This document shows positions 1 to 10,724 of a DNA stretch of 64,000 nucleotides, piece by piece (position 1 is the stretch's first letter; every line of letters starts with the position of its first letter). Under the pieces are notes generated by a model that had not been told where the DNA came from, made no database searches, and saw only the letters and a program-made list of their open reading frames with translations. Source of the stretch: Pectobacterium wasabiae CFBP 3304. Lineage in GTDB: Bacteria; Pseudomonadota; Gammaproteobacteria; Enterobacterales; Enterobacteriaceae. The stretch spans positions 682,001 to 746,000 of the forward strand of contig NZ_CP015750.1 in NCBI RefSeq assembly GCF_001742185.1. Direction: 5' to 3'. A program made the translations under genes and the position numbers.

Positions 1-264
1 CATCGCAGGCAGATCGTTTTCCTGATATTTCCGCCCTTCTTTGACCTTCGCTACGATCCCCTGATGCACCGCGTCTTCAGCCTGTTTATCCAGCCATTGA
101 CGACTCGCCACTTGAATGACGATACCTTGCGCTTCCAGCTCGGCAATCACGGGCTGAAGACGGCGATCGTCGCGCCCTTTCAGAACAAAGACTTCCAGAA
201 AACGCTGTGGATCGCGCTCAAGCAGTGCCTTAACTGCGTGGATACCGTAAATAATTTCGCTCAT
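1..264 (-). CDS. rlmB: 23S rRNA Gm2251 methyltransferase RlmB, N-terminal part
   Basis: The reverse strand reads MSEIIYGIHAVKALLERDP and continues with a close match to the N-terminal substrate-binding region of enterobacterial RlmB, the SPOUT-family enzyme that 2'-O-methylates G2251 of 23S rRNA. Only 88 codons lie in the window; the knotted catalytic domain lies beyond base 1. It follows rnr on the same strand, the usual nsrR-rnr-rlmB order, so it is probably cotranscribed. Identification is from remembered family sequence. Confidence 0.93.
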   Translation of the reverse strand, partial: MSEIIYGIHAVKALLERDPQRFLEVFVLKGRDDRRLQPVIAELEAQGIVIQVASRQWLDKQAEDAVHQGIVAKVKEGRKYQENDLPAM

Positions 265-323
265 TAATACTCTTCAAATTAACCATAACAGGCAGAACCT
301 GTTCATTAGAGATAGAGGTTTCC

Positions 324-352
324 CCTGCTCCTCTTCATCGAGGAGGAGCAGG
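324..352 (-). terminator. Hairpin between rnr and rlmB
   Basis: A 10-bp perfect inverted repeat (CCTGCTCCTC with GAGGAGCAGG) with a 9-base loop lies just after the rnr stop codon and before rlmB. There is no T-tract after it on the minus strand, so it is more likely a weak attenuator or RNA-processing hairpin that lowers rlmB expression than a full terminator. Confidence 0.4.
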
Positions 353-362
353 TTAACTAACC

Positions 363-2819
363 TTACTCCGCAGACTTTTTCTTCGCGCGTTTAGCCTTGG
401 TCGCGGCGGCAATTTTACGCGTTTTTTCTGCGTTCTTTTTCGCTTTATCGCGGTTCTTCTTCGGCTTCACTTTGGGTTTATCCGCCGTCGCGCTGCGATC
501 GCCTTCTTTGCGGAATGCAGCATCCGGTTCAAAGTTTGCGGCGGCTTTGCTTGGGCTACGACGACGTCGACTTGGCTTCGCCTCACGCGACTCTGGTTTC
601 TTCGTCCGGTCACGTGCGGTTTTACCTTCGCCGCGCACCTTGCGAGTACTGGAAACCAAGGCGAAATCAATGTTGCGTTCGTCCATATGCACAGCTTCAA
701 CGCGGATTTCTACTTCATCACCCAGACGATAAACCTGCCCGCGCGATTCACCGATCAGTCGCTGACCGATATTATCGTAACGGTAGTAGTCATTATCCAG
801 CGTAGAAACGTGTACCAGCCCATCGATAAACAGATCTTTCAGGCGCACAAAGAAGCCAAAACCGGTCACACTGGCGATAATCCCCGTAAAGACTTCACCC
901 ACATGATCCTGCATAAAGTCGCATTTCAGCCAGTCCGCAACGTCGCGAGTGGCTTCATCCGCACGGCGCTCTGTCATCGAGCAGTGCATGCCCAACTGTA
1001 GCATCTCATTAATATCGCTATGCCAACCGCCCGTTGACGTCCAACGCTCATGACGATCGCTCAACAGATACTTAATCGCACGGTGCAACGACAGATCAGG
1101 ATAACGACGAATTGGCGACGTGAAGTGGCCGTAAGACGTCAAGGCCAGCCCGAAGTGACCGCGGTTTTCCGGATCATAAATCGCCTGTTTCATTGAACGC
1201 AGCAGCATGGTTTGCAGCATTTCCCGATCGGGACGCTCCGCCACTTCGTTCATCAATTCCGCGTAGTCTTTCGGCTGTGGCTTCATTCCGCCTTTCAGCG
1301 TCAGCCCCAGTTCGCCCAGCACGCTACGCAGGGCTAATACATGGTCTTCGCTCGGCTGATCGTGTACGCGGAACAACGCAGGCTCTTCGTTTTTCTCCAC
1401 AAATCTTGCGGCGGAGATATTCGCCAGAATCATGCATTCTTCGATTAGCTTGTGTGCGTCATTACGCACTACGGCTTCCACACGGTCGATACGGCGTTCG
1501 GCGTTGAAAATAAACTTCGCTTCTTCGGTCTCAAACGCGATGCCACCACGTACTTCACGCGCGTGTTCCAACGCTTTATACATGTGGTGTAGCTCTTCCA
1601 GCCCACCAACCAAAGGTTTGTAGTGCTCACGCAGCTCGGCATCGCCTTGCAGAATGTTCCACACTTTGGTGTAGGTCAGACGCGCGTGTGAACTCATCAC
1701 CGCTTCATAGAATTTGTAGGACGACAGCTTGCCCTGCGCCGAGACAGTCATTTCACAGACCATACACAGGCGATCAACCTGTGGGTTAAGCGAACACAGC
1801 CCGTTCGACAGCACTTCCGGCAGCATCGGCACGACCTGCGACGGGAAGTACACCGATGTACCACGCGCCCGCGCTTCATGGTCAAGCGCCGTATTCGGCC
1901 GCACGTAATAGCTCACGTCCGCAATTGCGACCCACAAACGCCAGCCGCCGCCACGTTTCTGTTCACAGTATACGGCGTCATCAAAATCGCGGGCATCTTC
2001 GCCGTCAATCGTGACCAGCGGCAGCTTACGCAGATCCACACGACCTTTCTTCGCCGCTTCCGGCACGTCTTCGGAAAGATCCTTCACCTGCTCCTCGACT
2101 TTAGGCGGCCAGGTGTGCGGAATATCATGGGTACGCAGGGCAATATCCACCGCCAGCCCGGTGCCCATGTTGTCACCGAGGATCTCAACGATCTTACCGA
2201 CCGCTTTCGTGCGGCGCGTTGCGCGTTGCGTCAGCTCAACTACAACCACGAAGCCCATGCGAGCGCCGTTAATTTCTTCTTTCGGGATCAGAATATCGAA
2301 GCTCAGCCGGCTATCATCCGGTACGACGAACCCGACACCGGCATCGACAAAATAGCGGCCGACAATTTGTCCGGTACGCGGCTCTAGCACACGTACAATA
2401 CGCCCTTCGCGGCGTCCTTTACGATCCGCACCCAGCGGCTGCGCCAGCACAACATCGCCGTGAATCGCCCGTTTCATCTCTTCAGCCGACAGATAAAGAT
2501 CGTCTTTGCGGCCTTCCACACGCAGGAAGCCGAAGCCATCGCGGTGGCCGATCACCGTACCACGCAAGAGATCGAGCTTTTCCGGCAACGCATAGCATTG
2601 GCGGCGGGTAAAAATAAGCTGACCATCGCGCTCCATGGCACGCAAACGGCGGCGCAGCGCTTCGAGGGCTTCTTCTCCGGTTAATTGCAGGTCGGCGGCC
2701 AATTCTTCCCGACCGATCGGGGTATCGCGCTTGGCGATGTGCGCCAAAATATATTCACGGCTAGGGATAGGGGATTCGTATTTTTCTGCTTCTCGTTCCA
2801 AGAATGGATCTTGTGACAT
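363..2819 (-). CDS. rnr: Ribonuclease R
   Basis: RNase R is a processive 3'-5' exoribonuclease that degrades structured RNA and takes part in tmRNA-linked decay. The protein is about 818 residues, the usual length. It starts [17 protein letters not shown] as in E. coli, then has an RNase II-type winged-helix/CSD region, an RNB catalytic domain with the acidic run [13 protein letters not shown], an S1 domain ([19 protein letters not shown]), and the long Lys/Arg-rich C-terminal tail typical of RNase R. The start at 2819 is chosen over an upstream in-frame start at 2864 because GGAGGA precedes it and it matches the family. nsrR lies 41 bp upstream on the same strand. Confidence 0.97.
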   Translation of the reverse strand: MSQDPFLEREAEKYESPIPSREYILAHIAKRDTPIGREELAADLQLTGEEALEALRRRLRAMERDGQLIFTRRQCYALPEKLDLLRGTVIGHRDGFGFLRVEGRKDDLYLSAEEMKRAIHGDVVLAQPLGADRKGRREGRIVRVLEPRTGQIVGRYFVDAGVGFVVPDDSRLSFDILIPKEEINGARMGFVVVVELTQRATRRTKAVGKIVEILGDNMGTGLAVDIALRTHDIPHTWPPKVEEQVKDLSEDVPEAAKKGRVDLRKLPLVTIDGEDARDFDDAVYCEQKRGGGWRLWVAIADVSYYVRPNTALDHEARARGTSVYFPSQVVPMLPEVLSNGLCSLNPQVDRLCMVCEMTVSAQGKLSSYKFYEAVMSSHARLTYTKVWNILQGDAELREHYKPLVGGLEELHHMYKALEHAREVRGGIAFETEEAKFIFNAERRIDRVEAVVRNDAHKLIEECMILANISAARFVEKNEEPALFRVHDQPSEDHVLALRSVLGELGLTLKGGMKPQPKDYAELMNEVAERPDREMLQTMLLRSMKQAIYDPENRGHFGLALTSYGHFTSPIRRYPDLSLHRAIKYLLSDRHERWTSTGGWHSDINEMLQLGMHCSMTERRADEATRDVADWLKCDFMQDHVGEVFTGIIASVTGFGFFVRLKDLFIDGLVHVSTLDNDYYRYDNIGQRLIGESRGQVYRLGDEVEIRVEAVHMDERNIDFALVSSTRKVRGEGKTARDRTKKPESREAKPSRRRRSPSKAAANFEPDAAFRKEGDRSATADKPKVKPKKNRDKAKKNAEKTRKIAAATKAKRAKKKSAE

Positions 2820-2860
2820 TGCGGTTCCTCCGTTGTCATCAGCAGGAGGCTGAACAAAAT

Positions 2861-3286
2861 TCATTCAACCAACAATAATTTATAAAGCGGCGGGTTTTCT
2901 TTGACCATATCAGCCAGCGTGTATTGATCCAGCTCATGCAGAAAATTTTGTACCGCCTGTTGGAGCACCTGTTTCAAGCGACAGGCTGGCGTAATGTGGC
3001 AAAACTCATGGCTACAGTTAACCAACGTGAGCGGCTCCAACTCGCGCACAACATCGCCAATTCGGATTGTTTCTGCCGGTTTTCCAAGGCGGATACCGCC
3101 GTTTTTACCGCGCACGGCCATCACCAACCCAGCACGGCTAAGTTGATTGATAATTTTGACCATATGATTACGAGACACGCCATACACTTCCGTTACCTCC
3201 GAAATGCTGGTCATTTTCCCACTCGGCAGTGACGCCATATAAATCAGCGCCCGCAAACCATAATCCGTGAAACTTGTTAACTGCAC
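2861..3286 (-). CDS. nsrR: NO-sensing Rrf2-family repressor NsrR
   Basis: A 141-residue Rrf2-family winged-helix regulator. Three cysteines in the family positions (C91, C96, C102 in [12 protein letters not shown]) can ligate the Fe-S cluster that senses nitric oxide. In enterobacteria NsrR represses NO-detoxification genes and its loss of cluster relieves repression. It heads the nsrR-rnr-rlmB set. A perfect palindrome GATACC-TCTG-GGTATC at 3297-3312, just upstream of the start, could be an operator; that is inference. Confidence 0.96.
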   Translation of the reverse strand: MQLTSFTDYGLRALIYMASLPSGKMTSISEVTEVYGVSRNHMVKIINQLSRAGLVMAVRGKNGGIRLGKPAETIRIGDVVRELEPLTLVNCSHEFCHITPACRLKQVLQQAVQNFLHELDQYTLADMVKENPPLYKLLLVE

Positions 3287-3296
3287 ATAAACCTCG

Positions 3297-3312
3297 GATA
3301 CCTCTGGGTATC
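3297..3312. promoter_or_regulatory. Palindrome upstream of nsrR
   Basis: GATACC TCTG GGTATC, a perfect 6-bp inverted repeat 10 bp upstream of the nsrR start codon. It is placed to act as an operator or 5'-UTR hairpin. It is not the AT-rich 11-N-11 NsrR consensus, so the binding protein is unknown. Confidence 0.3.
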
Positions 3313-3574
3313 ATTGACAGGCGTATTGGGTACGCCCCTGAAAAACCAATGCTATTGATAGATAATAAACCAGGCACAAACACTACAGCTAATTATTTAT
3401 ACCCTTTGGGTTACAAGAGATTGGTTGGTGGTGCTCTGCTTACCCAACCTTTTTACGTCAGCCATATCTTTTTACTTTTATCTCACTGCAACACAGATAA
3501 CGTATTCTCTTTTGTTACACACCATATCTAGCGTGGGCTATCACCCACGAGGGCGGAGTAAGGAAAAAGACACC

Positions 3575-5146
3575 ATGGGGTTGAAAAATATTTCTATTCG
3601 CACCGGCTTATTAACGTTATTGCTGTTAACAACCCTGTTGCTGCTTATCGTCAGTAGTATGGGCGTGGTCGCCATTAAGAAAGACAGGGAAACCCTGGCT
3701 GCACAAAATCAAATTCAGGGGATTGAGTTAGGCAACCTGATGAGCGGTTATAACCAAACGCTCAGCGCCCGCGCTTCGGCAACGCTCGCCGTCAGAAAAA
3801 TTGAAATCGGGCTGCTGGATGACGGAGCACGGGAAACCGCCAGCGTAGAGAAGCATCTCCGTCAATCCCAGGAAGACATTGAACGTGCGATCAAATCGGT
3901 CGATGCCGATCCAAAACGGCAAGCACTGGCACAGGAGGTGTTGAAAACCTATCAAGCCTATTTTCAGCAGGGTATGACCCCGATGCTGAGCGCGCTGCAA
4001 AAGCAGTATACCGACGAATATTATGACGTACTGGAAAAACAGCTCGGCCCACTGAGTGAAGCCTTTGATGTGTCGATCCAAAATTTCCGTTAGTATGCCC
4101 AACAGCTTTCCGAACAGGGTTTGACGCAGTCTGAATATAATGAACGCATGATGCTGTTGCTCATTGCGATTGCTAGCCTGTTATCCATCACGCTGGTCGC
4201 ATTAGCCTGGGTCACGCTGCGGCACATGCTGCTCAAACCGCTGGATTACGCCATTGCGCAGTTGGAGCGGGTCGCCGCCGGCAACTTGACGCACCGCCTG
4301 ATGCAAGGGGGAAACAACGAGCTGGGTCGGCTCAACGACGCCATCGGCCGCATGCAGAGTGCGCTGCTGGAATCGGTTAGCCAGGTGCGCGATGCCAGCA
4401 CGCAAATCGACTTGGGCAGCCGCGAACTGTTTGAAGAAAATGCCCAGCTTTCCCAGCGCACCGAAGAGTCCGTTGCCGCACTGGAGCAAACAGCGGCGAG
4501 CATGGAGCAGTTGAGTGCCACAGTGAAGCTCAATGCCGATCATGCCGAGCTTGCGCATCAACTCGCCAATAATGTCTCAAACACCAGCAGCCGCAGCAAT
4601 GAATCGGTCTGTTATGTTATTGAAAAAATGCAGGAGATCGCCACCAGCGCCAAGCGCATCAATGACATCCTCAGCGTCATTGACGGCATCGCGTTCCAAA
4701 CCAACATTCTGGCGCTGAACGCCTCCGTCGAATCCGCCCGCGCAGGCGAACAAGGCAGAGGCTTTGCCGTTGTCGCCGGAGAAGTGCGTAATCTGGCACA
4801 GCACAGCGCACAGGCCGCGAAAGAGATCCGTTCGCTGATTGTAGATTCACAAACTCGCGTGTCCGAAGGGCTTGAATTAGCCTCTAAAGCAGGCGAAACC
4901 ATGGATGAAGTGACCGACGAAATCATCCGTATTACGCAACTGATGCGAGACATTTCTACCGCCACGCAAGAACAACATCGCGGTATTGAGCAAGTGAATG
5001 TTGCCTTTACGCAGATCGACAAGGTTGCTCAGCACAACGCACAGCTCGTCAAAGCCTCATCCGCCACCACGCAGTCGTTGGAACAACAGTCGCAACAGCT
5101 CATGCGGTCTATGGCACTGTTTCAGGTAGAACCTCGACTTTCCTAA
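3575..5146 (+). pseudogene. Methyl-accepting chemotaxis protein interrupted by an in-frame amber codon
   Basis: Two reading pieces are in the same frame and separated only by TAG at 4091-4093 (codon 173: ...IQNFR-stop-YAQQLSEQG...). Together they give a normal 524-codon chemoreceptor: N-terminal membrane segment (GLLTLLLLTTLLLLIVSSMGVV), periplasmic four-helix ligand domain, second membrane segment (MLLLIAIASLLSITLVALAWV), HAMP domain, then the cytoplasmic coiled coil with the conserved signalling tip around [22 protein letters not shown]. There is no C-terminal WxxF pentapeptide. Start at 3575 follows GGAGTAAGGA. With the amber codon only a truncated periplasmic domain would be made unless there is suppression, internal restart near 4121, or a sequencing error. 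Confidence 0.85.
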
Positions 5147-5170
5147 TCTACTGATGCATTTACACCACCC

Positions 5171-5193
5171 GTGGTCAGCCCCACGCTGACCAC
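5171..5193 (+). terminator. Hairpin after the broken chemoreceptor gene
   Basis: A perfect 9-bp stem (GTGGTCAGC / GCTGACCAC) with a 5-base loop, 25 bp after the chemoreceptor stop. The T-tract is poor, so terminator strength is uncertain. The rest of 5194-5654 is AT-rich with no supported gene and presumably holds the promoter of the downstream diguanylate cyclase. Confidence 0.45.
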
Positions 5194-5654
5194 CAGCATT
5201 CTAAGAATTGGTGCCGCGCTCTACTGACGCCGTACAGCACCGAATAAATAATGAGAAGCGGCAGGAACCCTCTTCCTGCACATACTTCATATATATACTT
5301 TCAGATAATTTGAGTATTATTTTTTTGCCGCTATTCTCTGTTTTTACACATAAGCGTATAAATAGGGTTTCAGCGTAAAAACGACTAGAACAATCGCGTC
5401 AATGCATTGAATAAAAAGACAATGAGATAAACACCTTATTGGTGATAGATGTCGTGCGTTTCAGGCCATTAATTATATTCCAATAAAATATTTATTAATA
5501 TAATTAATAGCACGCTATTTTATTAATTCGACCCATTGCTTTTCGCGTAAAAAAAGGACTTCCGATAACACCGCAGGCGGCATTGTGATAAACGAATGCC
5601 TCTGGCAACAGCGAATCAAGGGTAAAGACAGAAAGAACATAGGCAAATATAAAC

Positions 5655-7487
5655 ATGAATAATCAGTCAGTTGATGTTGATTTGATTACCAGGTTTGACA
5701 ATGAAGCCAAACTGCATGCGCTCAATTCCGTTTATGCCATCGCCGAGTTTGATCTGGCTGGGAAACTGGTTGAAGCCAATCCTCTTTTTTGTAAAATACT
5801 GGGCTATAAAAAAGAAGATATTATTCAGAAAAATCACACATTTTTCCTGCCAGAAGGATTGCGCCAAAAACACGATCATTTCTGGCACGATGTGATTAAA
5901 GGAAATATTAATGCGGGAGAATTCCAACGGAAAAATCAAAAAGGGGACATTATTTGGCTACACGCCGCTTATACCCCCATTATGGATCATTCCGGCCGCC
6001 GTATTGGCGTAATAAAACTGGCGCTTGATATTACTCAGGAAAAGCGTCTGATGTCAGAACATCGGGCACAGTTGGATGCGATTGAAAATGCGCAAGGCGT
6101 AATCGAATTTGATAAAGACGGCTATATCACCCACGTCAATAAACACTATCTGATGCTGACAGGCTATGAAGAAAAGGAAATTCTCGGCCTGCACCACAAA
6201 TCACTCTGCGAACCCCTTTATACCGAACAAGCCGACTATCAGACATTCTGGGAGACCTTGCATCGAGGCCACCCCATTAGCGGACGCTTCCACCGATTGG
6301 GTAAGGACAATCATTCATTCTGGATACAGGCAACCTACAGTCCAATCATGGATAGTGAAGGCAATGTGAGAAAAATCATTAAGTATGCTCACAACATCAC
6401 GCAAAACGTCGAAACCGAAAAAAAAACCCATCAGCAAGGTATCATTCTCGATATTCTGCTGTCAGTCCATGACAGTTTTCTGCTCGACCATAATCTGCCT
6501 TCAGCCTGCGATAAAGTCTTTGAGCGACTGCTTGACGTGACGAACAGCAGCTTCGGTTTTATCGCCACATTGCAGGAAGATGAAAACGGCCAATCGCTCT
6601 ACCTGCCTGCGATTTCCAACCTTGCCTGGGATGAAGAAACTCTGACCTGGTACAGACACCAGCGTAGAACCCACGGCGGCCTGAGGCTGCGTAAACTTGA
6701 TAACCTGTTTGGCCATGTTGTAACCCACAACACGGTGGTTTGTGCCAATAACCTATTGAGGCAAAAGGCTGGCCGGGACCTTCCGCCCATCCATCCAGCG
6801 CTGTATTCCCTACTTGGCATTCCTATCACCCACGACGGCAAAGCGATCGGAATGATCGCACTGGCTAACCGTCGGAACGGTTACGATCAAACGATGATCG
6901 AACTACTGGCTCCGTTGGTGAAAACGCTCGGTATCATTATTCACGCCCGTTCGCTGGAAGATGAGCGCGCACAGGTAGAAGCCTCTCTCCGCTTTAACGC
7001 GGGGCATGATTTTCTTACCGGCTTGCCCAATCGCAGCAGTTTCTTCGAGCAGGCCAGTGCTTTTTTCCAACTCATACAGCAAAATCAGCACGCAGATAAA
7101 AGTTGCCTGGCCATTATTGATATCGATTCCTTCAAAAACATTAATGACAAATATGGCCATCTGGCTGGCGATGCCGTCCTCAAAGAACTGGCGATGTTGA
7201 TGCGTATGTCATTACGTCAGGAGGATCTGGTCGCCCGCCTTGGTGGTGAGGAGTTCATCATTCTGTTAAAAGATGTCTCCTACCAAACGGCGGTGATGAC
7301 GATCGAGCGTATTCGTAAAGCGATCGAGCAACATACGCTGGAATACGATCGCCAGAGCCTGCATTTTACGATCAGCGCAGGGATTGCTGCCTACCGACCT
7401 GAGTTTGCCTCCGTTGAGGGCTGGATTCAGCTAGCCGATGAAAACCTTTATTCCGCTAAACGGCAAGGGCGCAACTGTGTGAAATAA
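5655..7487 (+). CDS. PAS-PAS-GAF-GGDEF diguanylate cyclase
   Basis: A 610-residue soluble signalling enzyme predicted to make cyclic di-GMP from two GTP. Two PAS domains (about 20-130 and 140-255; each ends in a PAC-like GVIKLALDITQEK / KIIKYAHNITQNV) are followed by a GAF domain (about 265-435) and a GGDEF domain (about 445-608). The active-site loop is GGEEF starting at residue 530, preceded by RQED in the RxxD-N5 position of a product-inhibition site. No EAL domain is present, so synthesis rather than breakdown is expected. No membrane segment is evident; the PAS ligand is unknown. It overlaps the converging pilT-like gene by 32 bp at the 3' end. Confidence 0.93.
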   Translation: MNNQSVDVDLITRFDNEAKLHALNSVYAIAEFDLAGKLVEANPLFCKILGYKKEDIIQKNHTFFLPEGLRQKHDHFWHDVIKGNINAGEFQRKNQKGDIIWLHAAYTPIMDHSGRRIGVIKLALDITQEKRLMSEHRAQLDAIENAQGVIEFDKDGYITHVNKHYLMLTGYEEKEILGLHHKSLCEPLYTEQADYQTFWETLHRGHPISGRFHRLGKDNHSFWIQATYSPIMDSEGNVRKIIKYAHNITQNVETEKKTHQQGIILDILLSVHDSFLLDHNLPSACDKVFERLLDVTNSSFGFIATLQEDENGQSLYLPAISNLAWDEETLTWYRHQRRTHGGLRLRKLDNLFGHVVTHNTVVCANNLLRQKAGRDLPPIHPALYSLLGIPITHDGKAIGMIALANRRNGYDQTMIELLAPLVKTLGIIIHARSLEDERAQVEASLRFNAGHDFLTGLPNRSSFFEQASAFFQLIQQNQHADKSCLAIIDIDSFKNINDKYGHLAGDAVLKELAMLMRMSLRQEDLVARLGGEEFIILLKDVSYQTAVMTIERIRKAIEQHTLEYDRQSLHFTISAGIAAYRPEFASVEGWIQLADENLYSAKRQGRNCVK

Positions 7488-8472
7488 GCCCATCCCGGCG
7501 GCGCTGCTGGTCGCTTTGCTCGAATGTTTGCATTCCCGCAGCAGCTCCGGTTTGCATCAGGCCGGGAAGCTGGTGCGTTTTCCCCTCACGAATCAGGTTG
7601 CTGACTGCCGCGGTGGCCGTCAGCACTTCATACAGCGCGATTCGGCCACCTTGCGCTGCAGGCAACAGTTTTTGCGTCACCACGGCCTGCAAACAGGTGG
7701 CTAACTGGCTGCGAACATACGCTTTCTCTTCACCGGGGAAGACATCAATCAACCGATCAACAGCCTGCGATGCACGACGTGTATGCAGCGTTGACAGTAC
7801 CAGATGGCCGGTTTCCGCCGCGGTCAACGCCAACCGAATCGTCTCCGTATCGCGCAGTTCGCCCAGCAGAATCACATCGGGATCCTCCCTTAATGCCGCC
7901 CGTAGCGCCTGCGCAAAAGACACGCTGTGTGCACCGATCTCGCGCTGTTGGATCAGGCAGCGTCGGCTGGTATGAATAAATTCGATCGGATCTTCCAACG
8001 TGATCACGTGGCGATCGCTGCTGTCATTTAACGCCCCGACCATTGCCGCCAGCGTCGTAGATTTACCGCTGCCCGTCGCACCGGTAATCAAGATCAGCCC
8101 ATTTGGTTTCTCCAGCAGCGTCGCAAGGACGGGTGGGGCCTGTAATTCATCCAATGAAGGTTGAACAAACGGGATAATACGCAGCGCGACAGACAGCCCT
8201 TCCCGCTGGTGAAACACATTTACCCGCAGGCGTTGCCCATCAGGCAACATTAACGCGCCGTCCACTTGCCCAATCTGCCGCAATTGCTCTCTCTGAACCG
8301 GTTCAAGCCAGGCATCACACCATTGTGCCACCTGTTCCGGCGTTAAACGTGGTAAGGTATTTTCAGGCTGTAGCCGCCCGTCCACACGTAACACTGGAGG
8401 GTGCCCGCTACAAAGGTGCAGATCAGAGGCATTATGTTTTACACTACGCGCCACCCACTCATCCAATTCCAT
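7456..8472 (-). CDS. yggR: PilT-like twitching/retraction ATPase (YggR)
   Basis: A 338-residue secretion/pilus ATPase of the GspE/PilT family. It has the PAS-like N-terminal domain starting with DLHLCSG, a Walker A loop GATGSGKST at 131-139, Asp-box ITLEDPIEF and Walker B DPDVILLGELRD. Single length and lack of an extra N-terminal domain place it with PilT-type retraction ATPases. It diverges from yggS as in E. coli. The window contains no other pilus genes, so the partner machine is elsewhere. Its 3' end overlaps the diguanylate cyclase gene by 32 bp. Confidence 0.9.
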   Translation of the reverse strand: MELDEWVARSVKHNASDLHLCSGHPPVLRVDGRLQPENTLPRLTPEQVAQWCDAWLEPVQREQLRQIGQVDGALMLPDGQRLRVNVFHQREGLSVALRIIPFVQPSLDELQAPPVLATLLEKPNGLILITGATGSGKSTTLAAMVGALNDSSDRHVITLEDPIEFIHTSRRCLIQQREIGAHSVSFAQALRAALREDPDVILLGELRDTETIRLALTAAETGHLVLSTLHTRRASQAVDRLIDVFPGEEKAYVRSQLATCLQAVVTQKLLPAAQGGRIALYEVLTATAAVSNLIREGKTHQLPGLMQTGAAAGMQTFEQSDQQRRRDGLISHSCALAV

Positions 8473-8493
8473 AGATTAACCTCCTGAATAACC

Positions 8494-9207
8494 ATGACGA
8501 CAATCCAGCAGAATCTACAGGACATCCGGCAACAAATCGCCACCGCCGCACAGCATTGCGCGCGGTCACCAGAAGACATTACGCTACTTGCAGTCAGTAA
8601 AACCAAACCTGTGAGCGCGATCGAAGAAGCCATTGCGGCAGGACAACGCGCGTTTGGCGAGAACTACGTTCAGGAAGGCGTGGAGAAGGTTCATTATTTC
8701 CAGGAAAATCATCCGGACACGCCGTTGGAATGGCACTTTATCGGCCCGTTACAGTCAAACAAGAGTCGGCTAGTGGCCGAGAATTTTGACTGGTTCCACA
8801 CGGTGGATCGCCTGCGTATCGCGCAGCGCCTGAGTGAACAACGCCCGACCACCTTGCCACCGCTAAATATTCTGTTGCAGATTAATATCAGCAGTGAACC
8901 GAGTAAATCCGGCATTATGGTGGCTGAACTCGCAGATCTGGCCGCCAGCGTCGCGGTTTTGCCTAACCTGCGTCTGCGCGGTCTGATGGCGATTCCGGCA
9001 CCGGAAACCGATTATGAACAGCAGCTTGCTGTTTTCAAACAAATGGCCGCGCTGCTCCAAACATTGTCAGTAAATTATCCGCATATTGATACACTCTCTA
9101 TGGGGATGACGGATGACATGCGCGCCGCGATTACTGCCGGCAGCACGCTGGTGCGTATCGGTACGGCAATCTTTGGCGCACGGGACTATTCAGCAAAAAG
9201 CGCATAA
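8494..9207 (+). CDS. yggS: PLP homeostasis protein YggS (PROSC/ALR-like)
   Basis: A 237-residue pyridoxal-phosphate-binding TIM-barrel protein. LLAVSKTKPV carries the PLP lysine, and GMTDDMRAAI near the C terminus binds phosphate. The family has no known enzymatic activity and buffers PLP levels and amino-acid pools. It is the first gene of a rightward operon (yggS-proC-yggT-yggU-rdgB-hemW). Confidence 0.96.
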   Translation: MTTIQQNLQDIRQQIATAAQHCARSPEDITLLAVSKTKPVSAIEEAIAAGQRAFGENYVQEGVEKVHYFQENHPDTPLEWHFIGPLQSNKSRLVAENFDWFHTVDRLRIAQRLSEQRPTTLPPLNILLQINISSEPSKSGIMVAELADLAASVAVLPNLRLRGLMAIPAPETDYEQQLAVFKQMAALLQTLSVNYPHIDTLSMGMTDDMRAAITAGSTLVRIGTAIFGARDYSAKSA

Positions 9208-9283
9208 ATAAACAGTCAGCCAAAAGCGTATAAGCCGCAGAGGCACGTCATCTTTGACAAATAGGTGAGCAACGAGGATGCAG

Positions 9284-10105
9284 ATGCAGCAACGTAAAAT
9301 AGCGTTTATTGGTGCCGGGAACATGGCACAGGCCATTATCGCCGGATTGGTCAACGGCGGTTACCCCGCTCAACATATCAGCGTCTGCGCACCTTCGGGT
9401 AAAAACCGCGATGCGCTGGCTGCACAATATGGCGTCATCAGCAGCGCGGATAACGTGCGCTGTGCACAGGAAGCGGACGTCATTGTTCTTGCCGTCAAAC
9501 CACAGATGATGGCGACAGTGTGTGAACCACTGGGTAAGCAAGTCAACTTCACCGGTAAGCTGGTGCTCTCAATCGCGGCAGGAATCAGCATCACCCGTTT
9601 TCAGGCGCTGTTGGGTGAGCCACTGAATATCGTGCGAATAATGCCAAATACGCCGTCTCTGGTCGGGAAAGGGATGAGCGGAATGTATGCCCCCGCTTCT
9701 GTCAGCCAGGCAGATAAAGATTTCACCGCACAACTGATGCAGAGCGTCGGTAAAATTTGCTGGGTGGATAGCGAAGCCGGCATTAACGGTGTGATCGCCG
9801 CGGCGGGCAGCGCACCAGCCTATTTCTTCCTGTTTATGGAAGCGATGCAGCAGGAAGCTATTCGTCAGGGGTTCGATCAAGAAACCGCTCGCCTGCTGGT
9901 GCAACAGGCTGCGTCGGGCGCTGCGGCATTGGTTGAAGCCAATCCCGATACGCCGCTGTCGACCCTGCGGGAAAATGTCACCTCCAAAGGGGGCACCACG
10001 GCAGAAGCGCTACGGGTATTTAACGAACAGCAGTTGACGCAAACCGTGGCTGAGGCCATGCAGGCGGCGATTGCTCGCGCACAAGAAATGGAAACGCTTT
10101 TTTAA
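9284..10105 (+). CDS. proC: Pyrroline-5-carboxylate reductase
   Basis: Catalyses the last step of proline synthesis, NAD(P)H-dependent reduction of pyrroline-5-carboxylate. The Rossmann motif GAGNMAQAI is at the N terminus and the C-terminal dimerisation domain contains the family block TVTSKGGTTAEALR-like sequence (here NVTSKGGTTAEALR). The start at 9284 is preferred because GAGG sits six bases upstream; an in-frame ATG two codons earlier (9278) is possible. Confidence 0.97.
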   Translation: MQQRKIAFIGAGNMAQAIIAGLVNGGYPAQHISVCAPSGKNRDALAAQYGVISSADNVRCAQEADVIVLAVKPQMMATVCEPLGKQVNFTGKLVLSIAAGISITRFQALLGEPLNIVRIMPNTPSLVGKGMSGMYAPASVSQADKDFTAQLMQSVGKICWVDSEAGINGVIAAAGSAPAYFFLFMEAMQQEAIRQGFDQETARLLVQQAASGAAALVEANPDTPLSTLRENVTSKGGTTAEALRVFNEQQLTQTVAEAMQAAIARAQEMETLF

Positions 10106-10154
10106 TCAAAAGCGTGCCCGCGATTCTTTATCTTATTAAGGAAAAGACGTACTT

Positions 10155-10724
10155 ATGCTCACCCTGACTTTTCTGATTACCCTGCTTGATATCCCCGTTA
10201 TGGTGTTATTACTTCGCATCTGGATGCAGTGGTCACGCAGTGATTTCTATAACCCGTTGTCGCAGTTTGTCGTCAAGATCACTCAGCCGGCTGTCGGCCC
10301 GCTGCGTCGTATTCTGCCGTCGCTGGGGCCAATTGACAGCGCCTCACTGGTACTCGCCTTTGTGGTGATAGCCTTTAAATTATTCATACTGGTTTATCTT
10401 GGCGCAATCCCAGTAAATTTGACTCTTATTTTAATCTCTGTATTTGCGCTAGCAAAATCTATCGGCCATCTCATTTTCTGGGTGATAATCATTCGTTCCA
10501 TTATGAGCTGGGTCAGCCAGGGTCGTAGCCCGGTCGAATATCTGTTGCACCAATTAACCGAACCACTGATGGCGCCGATCCGCCGGATACTCCCCGCCAT
10601 GGGGGGGATTGATTTCTCAGCAATGGTTGTCATTCTGATCCTTTATTTGCTGAAAAGTCTCACTATTGATCTCTTTACCTCCCTGAATTTGGCGTTGTTT
10701 CCTGGGCTGTGGTCTTTACTGTGA
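10155..10724 (+). CDS. yggT: YggT family inner-membrane protein
   Basis: A 189-residue protein with two repeats of the YGGT unit, each a hydrophobic segment pair around [22 protein letters not shown] and [22 protein letters not shown]. It is a multi-pass membrane protein; the family has been linked to osmotic tolerance and membrane/cell-division organisation in other bacteria but its biochemical role is not settled. Its stop overlaps the yggU start. Confidence 0.93.
   Translation: MLTLTFLITLLDIPVMVLLLRIWMQWSRSDFYNPLSQFVVKITQPAVGPLRRILPSLGPIDSASLVLAFVVIAFKLFILVYLGAIPVNLTLILISVFALAKSIGHLIFWVIIIRSIMSWVSQGRSPVEYLLHQLTEPLMAPIRRILPAMGGIDFSAMVVILILYLLKSLTIDLFTSLNLALFPGLWSLL

Noticed and set aside
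1878..2387. 169-codon forward frame inside rnr
   Set aside because: It is antisense to the conserved RNB catalytic region of rnr, has no RBS, and its composition is that of a shadow frame.
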